From: JBCBKZ01 sp039026975 | GTDB lineage: Bacteria > Bacteroidota > Bacteroidia > J057 | Assembly: GCA_039026975.1 (NCBI GenBank) | Contig: JBCCLI010000447.1 | Coordinates: 1 to 5,204 of the forward strand | Length of the DNA: 5,204 bases | Direction of reading: 5' to 3' | Shown here: positions 1-5,204 of the stretch, one piece after another | Layout: the number at the start of each line of letters is the position of its first letter | How positions within the stretch are numbered: position 1 is the stretch's first letter | Made by a program: the position numbers and the translations under genes | Notes under the pieces: generated by a model | Databases searched by the model: none | Seen by the model: only the letters and a program-made list of their open reading frames with translations | Told to the model about the DNA's origin: nothing

Positions 1-535
1 CTACTTCATCATGGGCAGCAGCTGCTACAGGAAAAATATCATTTTGTAAATCTGACAGGAAATCATCTTTGATGGTATATAAAAAGCAGATATCCGTAAA
101 GGGGTTCTTTCTCCACACTTGCCTGACCATCCCTTCCATGGTCTTTTTTAGGTTATCCGTATTTGAGGGACTTCCATCATTGATTGCAAATTCTATAAAA
201 ACCAGATCAGGATTAGCATATAGTACGCCCTCTCCAAGTCTGAAAACCCCCAACTGGGAACCTGTCCCCCCCACACCTGCATTAATCCCGTTTACATCGG
301 GATTGGTATACTCATTCTCAATCCATTCTTCAGAAAGGATTCTATATCCTTCAGCGCGGGTAATGCTCCCACCTATGTAGCCTATAACTATTGATTCTCC
401 CCTTTGAATTTTATTGAAAAAATTGGGCAGCCCATCTCTAGCTGAGAATTCCTGAGTAATTCCAATACCAGCAGCTACCGCCTGAACAAGAGATAAAGTG
501 AATAACAGAGGTGTTAGTAACCAGGGTCTCAGCAT
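1..535 (-). CDS. Secreted SGNH/GDSL-type hydrolase, 3' end off window (partial)
   Basis: The minus-strand frame opens at ATG 535-533 and stays open to the window edge, giving 178 residues. Residues 1-22 are a Sec signal peptide (MLRPWLLTPLLF...VQAVAA, cleavage likely near A22), so the enzyme should act outside the cytoplasm. SGNH blocks are visible: block I as Y-I-G-G-S-I-T with candidate nucleophile S57, block II as INAGVGGTGS with candidate oxyanion G87, and block III as FAIND with N119. The block V Asp/His pair is expected beyond the edge. Members of this family hydrolyse esters, often acetyl groups on sugars; the substrate cannot be read here. About half of residues 35-178 match the neighbouring hydrolase at 709-2028 with no gaps, so the two are tandem paralogues. 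The gene lies 173 bases downstream of that paralogue on the same strand and may be co-transcribed. A run of seven C at 266-272 encodes part of block II. No strong Shine-Dalgarno is visible before the start, which is common in Bacteroidota. Confidence 0.88.
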   Translation of the reverse strand, partial: MLRPWLLTPLLFTLSLVQAVAAGIGITQEFSARDGLPNFFNKIQRGESIVIGYIGGSITRAEGYRILSEEWIENEYTNPDVNGINAGVGGTGSQLGVFRLGEGVLYANPDLVFIEFAINDGSPSNTDNLKKTMEGMVRQVWRKNPFTDICFLYTIKDDFLSDLQNDIFPVAAAAHDEV

Positions 536-708
536 GTGCTCGATCTGTGGTAGAGAAAAATCCCAAACTTTCTAACAATTAAAATATAATTTTATAAAAA
601 ATTACAATTAGCAAATATTAATTGTCAATAAGGAAGTAAATCACGTGTATACCTCTGGTGAATAGTTTGAATATAGAACTAAGCAGCAAGCCTAAGATGG
701 AATACGTT
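536..708. other. AT-rich spacer between tandem hydrolase genes
   Basis: This 173-base gap separates the stop of the upstream minus-strand hydrolase (TAG at 711-709) from the start of the downstream one (535). I see no gene in it: the plus-strand frame starting at 658 runs mostly antisense to the hydrolase and shows no protein character. Positions 571-626 are very AT-rich and contain small inverted repeats, listed separately. There is no GC-rich stem followed by a T-run on the minus strand, so no convincing intrinsic terminator ends the upstream gene. No clear Bacteroidota promoter (TTTG, then TAnnTTTG about 20 bases on) was found on the minus strand. Whether the downstream gene has its own promoter is therefore open. 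Confidence 0.6.
575..625. repeat. Three copies of ACAATTA, two direct and one inverted
   Basis: The heptamer ACAATTA occurs at 575-581 and 604-610, and its reverse complement TAATTGT at 619-625. The last two form a 7-bp stem around an 8-base loop. A second, AT-only inverted repeat, TAAAAT/ATTTTA, lies at 580-594. These sit 40-90 bases upstream of the downstream hydrolase start, where an operator or mRNA stem could act. In such AT-rich sequence they may equally be chance. Confidence 0.25.
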
Positions 709-2028
709 CTAAGGAGCAGAGACCAGCTTCCCCCTGATCAATATTCTCCCAATTACAAGGTCTGTTCCCTGGAAGTATTCTGGATGCTCCATAAACTTCT
801 CTACATGCTTAGGATCGGGATGGGTCTGAAGAATTTTTTTCTTTTCAGGAATAGAAGGATGAACCTGAATACTGACTGTATATGTTTTTTCCTCCAAGGG
901 AGGTAGTAACCTATACCCCTCACGCCATCTGGAACTATATTTATCAAACCCCTTAATCTTATGTTCTCGGTATGTTAAAGGGGTACCACCATCTATAGTA
1001 ACCAGCATATCTCCTCTTTTAGGGCCTTTCACTTCCCAAATACCTACCATACTCCCATGCATTTGGAAAGTAAGATTATTAAAAGGAAGGGAACCCAAAA
1101 TGAGGGTATCAAATCTATCATAGTATGTCTGGTCACCTAAAAAGTAGTCAGGATGACTCTCTGCTGTCAGCAAGGACATCCCTGACTGGACTACCTGGGT
1201 GATTTCTACTACTCTTGCATCTTCATAGTTATCCGCTAACATGGGAATTTTAAGGGAGGAAGGCCTGTTTCCAGATAAGTTCTCCATGTCTAGGATGGCC
1301 TCTTTTAGCGCTTGATGATATATTTCATGACCTGCCAGAGTAGGATGAACGCCATCTTTGGAGAAAACGAGCTTCCCATTTTCTGTATAGCCCAGAGAAT
1401 CAAGACCCATTTTTTGGGTAAAAATCAGCTCTTGCTTGGTTAATTTTTCTACTACAGAAAAGCCTAAATGAAGGGAGGGAATCCCATAGTATTCTGCTAC
1501 CATCTCATGTGCAGCAGCAGCTGTGGGAAATAGCCTATGTTGTAAATCTCCTAAAAATGCTTCCTTAAGGGTGTAAACAAAACAAATATCAGATTCGGGA
1601 AGTGCTTTCCAAATCTTCCTTACTATGCCTTCCATAGCTTTCCGGATGGGAAGATCATCCTTAGGATTTCCATCATTTACGGCAAATTCCACAAATATAA
1701 GATCTGGTTGGTGCCTCAGCACATCCTGCTCTAGCCTAAATACGCCTAATTCTGAGCCTGTCCCCCCTACCCCGGCATTAATACCTACAATAGAGTCGTT
1801 CTTAAAATGAGAGGACAGCCATGCCAGGTTTTTTACCCGCCAACCCTCAGCTTTAGTAATACTTCCCCCTAGATACGCTACTGTTACAGCCTCCCCATTC
1901 TTAGCCTTTTGGATAAAGTTTGAGATACCATTTTTGGGAGAAAAAGCTACATTCTCCGAAGATGGCTGACCAAAAGTAGCCAGAAAGGTTCCTAGTAAAC
2001 AGGTCCAAACTAGTAAGACCTTTTTCAT
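709..2028 (-). CDS. Secreted SGNH/GDSL-type hydrolase with C-terminal jelly-roll-like domain
   Basis: This is a complete 439-residue protein starting at ATG 2028-2026, preceded by a purine-rich GAAAAAG stretch four bases upstream. Residues 1-20 form a Sec signal peptide (MKKVLLVW...ATFG, cleavage near Q21). Cys10 is not in a convincing lipobox. The SGNH domain covers about 45-250: block I YLGGSIT with candidate nucleophile S56; block II INAGVGGTGS with G86; block III FAVND with N118, where Ala replaces the usual first Gly; block V DGVHPT with D225 and H228. All four catalytic positions are present, so it should be active as an esterase or acylhydrolase. Residues about 305-390 look like the jelly-roll seen next to some carbohydrate esterases: a G-S-M-V-G-I strand at 325-330, T-I-D-G-G at 344-348 and T-Y-T-V at 382-385. 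The extra 35 or so residues at the C-terminus are unassigned. Deacylation of a glycan is the likeliest role; the substrate is unknown. The tandem paralogue at 1-535 lies downstream, and a giant surface-type protein is divergently encoded. Confidence 0.9.
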   Translation of the reverse strand: MKKVLLVWTCLLGTFLATFGQPSSENVAFSPKNGISNFIQKAKNGEAVTVAYLGGSITKAEGWRVKNLAWLSSHFKNDSIVGINAGVGGTGSELGVFRLEQDVLRHQPDLIFVEFAVNDGNPKDDLPIRKAMEGIVRKIWKALPESDICFVYTLKEAFLGDLQHRLFPTAAAAHEMVAEYYGIPSLHLGFSVVEKLTKQELIFTQKMGLDSLGYTENGKLVFSKDGVHPTLAGHEIYHQALKEAILDMENLSGNRPSSLKIPMLADNYEDARVVEITQVVQSGMSLLTAESHPDYFLGDQTYYDRFDTLILGSLPFNNLTFQMHGSMVGIWEVKGPKRGDMLVTIDGGTPLTYREHKIKGFDKYSSRWREGYRLLPPLEEKTYTVSIQVHPSIPEKKKILQTHPDPKHVEKFMEHPEYFQGTDLVIGRILIRGKLVSAP

Positions 2029-2381
2029 ATACTTTTTCTATTTGAAATTAATAAACGAATTATTAGCAGACTGATAAGTAAAAACACTATGAATGGATAG
2101 TATTAGCTTGGAAGCTGTTGGAAATCTAGTATTGACCTCTTAAAAGGTAGTCAGAATCCTGCTATCACTCTTTAGCACAACTCCTCAATTTCCGTCTGCA
2201 AAAGTCCTTCAAAAATGAGTTTCATACTTCAAGGATAATTTCCATACCTGTAAGGAACCTCTGACTTTCTATTTTACTTTACTAGGACTATTCTTCAGTT
2301 TTGCCTTTTCAGTTACTATTTTTATTTCATTTTCTCCAACCATCTCATCTCCCATAGTCGCAGTCAAAACTCTATAGGAGA
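2029..2381. promoter_or_regulatory. Divergent intergenic region, presumed to hold promoters for both flanking genes
   Basis: These 353 bases separate the start of the minus-strand hydrolase from the start of the plus-strand giant protein, so both promoters probably lie here. No credible small gene was found. For the plus strand, the best Bacteroidota-type candidate is TTTG at 2300-2303 followed 19 bases later by TATTTCAT (2323-2330), which matches TAnnTTTG only in its first half, so this is weak. No pair meeting the consensus was found for the minus strand. The sequence just upstream of the hydrolase (2029-2065) is AT-rich. A GGAG at 2377-2380 lies only one base before the plus-strand ATG, too close for a standard Shine-Dalgarno. 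No riboswitch-like structure or long repeat is evident by eye. Confidence 0.4.
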
Positions 2382-5204
2382 ATGAAAAATAGACTTACGC
2401 AAACTCCCAGTCTAAGGAAGAACCAAAAGCTTAAGAATACCTTATTCATAGGTAGTGGATTACTAGCTATCACAGTAGCTGCTCTTCTGCTAACAACAGA
2501 AAATACCACTCCAAGAACTACTTATTACTGGGTGGGTACTTATGGAGGAAATGGCAATTGGGATGATCCTAAGAGTTGGAGAATTGGCAGTGTAAATGGA
2601 GAAATACCCTTACAATCTCCCCTAACCACCCAAGATGTGAGGTTTACCCAAGAGGCTTTTGATCAGGCTGCTTTAGGAAATGAGGTTGGAGAGGTGGGTA
2701 ATATAAGCATCAGTAGTAACTGGGCTACCATTTCTCTACAAAGAGAATATGAAAATCCCATAGTAGTATTAGGATCACCTGGTTATAATGAGGCAGATAG
2801 AGGAGCTGCCAGAATCAGAAATATAGACGCAGTAAGCTTTGAAGCTAGATTTGAAGAATGGGATTGCGCTGATGGAGGCCATGTCCAGGAAACTATCCCT
2901 TACATGGTAGTCGAGAGAGGGAGCTACACCCTAGCTAATGGAACCCAACTCATAGCAGGTAGTGTGGAAGGTGTAACCTCTTCTACTGTCAGCACCATAC
3001 TTCCTCATACCTTCAATGCAAGGCCGGCCATTTTAGCAACCGTAGTCAGTGCTAATGAACCCAACGCAGTAACCCCAAGAGTTGCCTATAACACCGCTCA
3101 GAATAGACTAGACATACGCCTACAGGATGTAGATTATAACCATGTGGAAGAAGAAGTACACTACGTGGCCTTTGAGTCAGGATCTAATATGGGGATAGGA
3201 GCCATGACATTTGAATCAGGTGTTACCACAAGGAAAATCAATCATGGGTGGAGGCAAATAGATTTTCAACAAACTTATGGGGAAAACAGGGTGGCCTTTA
3301 CCTACCTAAACTCTATTTATGGAGGAGATCTTGCAAATCTACGAGTTAAGGAGATCACGGACCAAAACCTGAAAGTAAAGATAGACGAAACTCTCTGTGA
3401 TGATAATGAATTAGCCCATACTACAGAGGAAGTTGGGTATATGATTTTTAATGAAGCAGGAGCTATTAGTAGCATTGCCGTTAAACCCGTGGTCAACATA
3501 CCTACCCTGGCGTATTGCTATGATTTTATCGTAGACAGTACCCTAACTTCATATCTAAGTTTTACGGGAAATGGAAACCTTGACATATTTGGTGATTTTA
3601 GGTTAGCAAAGAGTGTAACCTTCTCATTTTCAGGGAATATAGGCTTTAGAGCTACTGAAGCAGCTGATATTGACAGTAAAGGGGTGCCTTTTAATGGTCG
3701 ATTAATATTTGAGGGGCCCAATGGAACTTTCCATTTGAAAGATTCTCTTCATACGGTATACAATCTCACCAGAGGAATGATTCTCCACCATGATGGCGCC
3801 TTGCATACACATGGATATAAGCTCTCAGCTCATGGATTCACTGCCAATTCACAATTTGAAGGGAAAGCTCTTGACCTGGATACATCCCACGTGTACTTGT
3901 ATTCACATAACAATGATTGGGATAAACGTGCCTGGCATGTGAATTATAATGATGGGGATAGGGGCACCATAGATGCTGATAAAGCTACCTTTCACTTTAA
4001 GCAAATCAATCCAAACAGCAATAATGAGTCTTTTGCGTTCTTAGGATTCAACTCAGCTTATGGAGATTTGTTGTTTTACCAGAGAGCATGGATAGGTGGT
4101 GAATACTTAAGCATGGGTTTACTCAGACACGAGGGGAGCGTAAGGGGAAATTACCTTGGCTCTCAGGTAGGATTGCTCGACCTAAAAGCAGGAAATACCT
4201 ATAAGTTCAGGCAACATGGAAACAACTCCCGGTACACTACCATTGATTCTATCAGGCTGAGAGATAATAACTGTAGTAAATATACCTACTTTAGGAGCTA
4301 TAGAGATGATTATAATGCCTACCTAATATTTAATACGCCTCCAATAGAGCTGGAGAATATACGCGTGTACAGAATTCATCATCTTTCTAATACGGTAACA
4401 CTCGTCAACTCCATTGATGAAGGAAACACCTCAGGCTGGAGTTATGCTACACCAGATCCTAAGGATTACTACTGGGTTAATGGTCCTGGAAATTGGAGAG
4501 ACCCAGCTCACTGGCGGATAGGCAGTCTGACTGGTAACACCGCAGCATGTGCTCCTCTCATGTCAGATAATATATTTTTCATGGATGGGTGTGGGCTAAC
4601 TTCCGGAAATGCTGTGGTAGTGGATTCTGCCTCCTTCGCAGGAAGTATGTATTGGGATTCTACCCTTCCAGCAGGCATACATATTAATGGCAATAGCTCA
4701 CTAACTGTAAAAGGAGAAGTCACTTTTGGGAGAGATATGATTATTCAACCTACTGTAGTGCTATTTGGAGAGTATAATGATACCATTCCATTTAATGGTA
4801 GTGAATTTGCCAAGGATCTCAGACTTAGAAATGATACCCTTACCATAGCAGAAGATCTTACTGTAGGAGGAAGGCTGATTTTGGAGAAGGTAGTACTTAA
4901 TACTTCAGAAGTGAATATTACTACGCCTCAGCTCTTTATTTCAGGTTTATATGCGACTAGCCACTGGTATCCTAATGGAACACATCTTACCCTATCAAGT
5001 AGTGATCCATTTTACTGTATTAACAATTATTTTCAAACCTACCCATCGGGAGATGCGAGGATGATTCTTAGCAGAGCGGATGATGGAATAAGATTTCCCA
5101 CCATTAATAGAAGTCATTCCTTTCCCACAGTGGAGATTATAGCCTCAGATGCTCAGGTATATGCGCATGGAGCTGCTAAAAATATACACGTTAAAGGGGA
5201 TATC
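2382..5204 (+). CDS. Giant secreted modular protein with lectin-like repeats and two YYWV/GNW modules (partial, 3' end off window)
   Basis: The frame runs 941 codons without a stop to the window edge. ATG 2382 is chosen because an in-frame TAG lies upstream at 2355-2357 and the export signal follows directly. Residues 1-19 are basic and 20-38 hydrophobic (LFIGSGLLAITVAALLL), a signal peptide or membrane anchor without an obvious AxA cleavage site. Residues 48-70 carry YYWV, GNGNW and W-R-I-G-S. Three lectin-like repeats follow at 113-196, 201-283 and 289-364. Residues about 378-690 are beta-rich (strand and turn pattern around L-D-I-F-G-D, P-F-N-G-R-L-I-F-E-G, C631) and end in G-N-T-S-G-W. 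A second YYWV/GNW module starts at 696 and runs off the window. Bacteroidota proteins of this build are usually very large, secreted and often exported by the type IX system through a C-terminal signal, which would lie outside this window. Glycan binding or adhesion is the likely role; no enzymatic motif was recognised. It is divergent from two secreted hydrolases. Confidence 0.87.
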   Translation, partial: MKNRLTQTPSLRKNQKLKNTLFIGSGLLAITVAALLLTTENTTPRTTYYWVGTYGGNGNWDDPKSWRIGSVNGEIPLQSPLTTQDVRFTQEAFDQAALGNEVGEVGNISISSNWATISLQREYENPIVVLGSPGYNEADRGAARIRNIDAVSFEARFEEWDCADGGHVQETIPYMVVERGSYTLANGTQLIAGSVEGVTSSTVSTILPHTFNARPAILATVVSANEPNAVTPRVAYNTAQNRLDIRLQDVDYNHVEEEVHYVAFESGSNMGIGAMTFESGVTTRKINHGWRQIDFQQTYGENRVAFTYLNSIYGGDLANLRVKEITDQNLKVKIDETLCDDNELAHTTEEVGYMIFNEAGAISSIAVKPVVNIPTLAYCYDFIVDSTLTSYLSFTGNGNLDIFGDFRLAKSVTFSFSGNIGFRATEAADIDSKGVPFNGRLIFEGPNGTFHLKDSLHTVYNLTRGMILHHDGALHTHGYKLSAHGFTANSQFEGKALDLDTSHVYLYSHNNDWDKRAWHVNYNDGDRGTIDADKATFHFKQINPNSNNESFAFLGFNSAYGDLLFYQRAWIGGEYLSMGLLRHEGSVRGNYLGSQVGLLDLKAGNTYKFRQHGNNSRYTTIDSIRLRDNNCSKYTYFRSYRDDYNAYLIFNTPPIELENIRVYRIHHLSNTVTLVNSIDEGNTSGWSYATPDPKDYYWVNGPGNWRDPAHWRIGSLTGNTAACAPLMSDNIFFMDGCGLTSGNAVVVDSASFAGSMYWDSTLPAGIHINGNSSLTVKGEVTFGRDMIIQPTVVLFGEYNDTIPFNGSEFAKDLRLRNDTLTIAEDLTVGGRLILEKVVLNTSEVNITTPQLFISGLYATSHWYPNGTHLTLSSSDPFYCINNYFQTYPSGDARMILSRADDGIRFPTINRSHSFPTVEIIASDAQVYAHGAAKNIHVKGDI
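2523..2591 (+). repeat. YYWV/GNW module header, copy 1
   Basis: Residues 48-70 of the giant protein contain Y-Y-W-V, then G-N-G-N-W, D-D-P, W-R-I-G-S. The same header recurs at residues 696-715, with W-R-I-G-S identical. In Bacteroidota giant secreted proteins this header opens a repeated beta-rich unit. In this copy the body of the unit appears to resume only near residue 378, after the lectin-like repeats. Confidence 0.7.
2718..3473 (+). repeat. Three tandem H-type-lectin-like repeats within the giant protein
   Basis: Residues 113-196, 201-283 and 289-364 align with one another. Each begins with a strand, then a hydrophobic core resembling P-I-V-V-L, then a segment such as R-I-R-N-I or R-V-K-E-I, and then the same spaced motif H-x-x-E-[TE]-[IV]-x-Y: H167/E170/Y174, H254/E257/Y261 and H346/E349/Y353. 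An acidic stretch precedes the motif, and Cys162 and Cys339 sit at matching places in copies 1 and 3 but not in copy 2. The pattern recalls beta-sandwich modules that occur in tandem in bacterial secreted proteins and resemble H-type lectins, so sugar binding is possible. Sequence identity between copies is low, so these are old duplications and not recent ones. The family name is my recognition by eye and is less certain than the repeat itself. Confidence 0.65.
4467..4526 (+). repeat. YYWV/GNW module header, copy 2
   Basis: Residues 696-715 contain Y-Y-W-V, G-P-G-N-W, D-P-A-H-W-R-I-G-S, matching copy 1. It directly follows a G-N-T-S-G-W segment (681-686), the usual end of the previous unit. 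Its body continues without interruption: D-N-I-F-F at 729-733, then L-T-V-K-G at 774-778 and P-F-N-G at 803-806, which pair with L-D-I-F-G at 400-404 and P-F-N-G at 436-439 of the first unit. Confidence 0.75.

Noticed and set aside
266..272. Run of seven C (poly-G in the coding sense) in the partial hydrolase, a possible phase-variation tract
   Set aside because: It encodes conserved block II Gly residues, and the paralogue has a run of six at 1762-1767 from codon use alone. The frame is intact on both sides, so there is no sign of switching.
69..380. Plus-strand open frame of 103 codons, with a look-alike at 1625-1810 sharing an E-P-V-P-P-T-P-A-L-I-P string
   Set aside because: Both lie antisense to the same conserved block of the two paralogous hydrolases (block I to block III). 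Their similarity is the mirror image of the conserved sense proteins, not evidence of antisense genes.
658..906. Plus-strand open frame of 82 codons running from the spacer into the hydrolase end
   Set aside because: Most of it is antisense to the complete hydrolase, and it has no signal, domain or credible ribosome binding site.
2105..2116. AGCTT-GG-AAGCT palindrome as a possible hairpin or operator
   Set aside because: It is short, the two-base loop is sterically poor, and it has no partner element; it is expected by chance in this length.
3317..3721. Minus-strand open frames at 3317-3499 and 3518-3721
   Set aside because: They are antisense to the continuous 941-codon plus-strand frame, which has clear domain character throughout.
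4508..4723. Minus-strand open frame of 71 codons
   Set aside because: It is antisense to the second GNW module; no independent coding evidence.
1..5204. Polysaccharide utilisation locus
   Set aside because: Secreted esterases and a lectin-like protein fit the theme, but there is no SusC/SusD pair, glycoside hydrolase, or hybrid sensor in the window.

Overview
The window looks like Bacteroidota chromosomal DNA (a Cytophagia- or Flavobacteriia-type organism). The evidence is a moderately AT-rich composition, weak or oddly spaced Shine-Dalgarno sequences, and above all a very large surface-type protein built from YYWV..GNW..P..W modules, a style typical of secreted Bacteroidota proteins. No RNA genes, insertion sequences, CRISPR arrays, integration sites or replication origins were seen.

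Layout. (i) Positions 1-535, minus strand: the first 178 codons of a secreted SGNH/GDSL-type hydrolase whose 3' end lies off the window. (ii) 536-708: a short AT-rich spacer. (iii) 709-2028, minus strand: a complete 439-residue secreted SGNH/GDSL hydrolase with a C-terminal jelly-roll-like domain. It lies upstream of (i), on the same strand, and is clearly its tandem paralogue. (iv) 2029-2381: a 353-base divergent intergenic region. (v) 2382-5204, plus strand: an open frame of 941 codons with no stop before the window ends. It has an N-terminal export signal, two copies of a YYWV/GNW module, and, inserted in the first copy, three divergent tandem repeats of an H-type-lectin-like beta-sandwich.

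How the genes may work together (inference): the two esterase-like enzymes are predicted to be exported and could act on acyl groups of polysaccharides or glycans. The divergent giant protein is a candidate carbohydrate-binding or adhesive surface protein. Sharing an intergenic region and an extracytoplasmic destination makes a joint role in glycan handling plausible, but nothing in the window proves co-regulation. There is no SusC/SusD pair, sugar transporter or regulator here, so a polysaccharide utilisation locus cannot be claimed.
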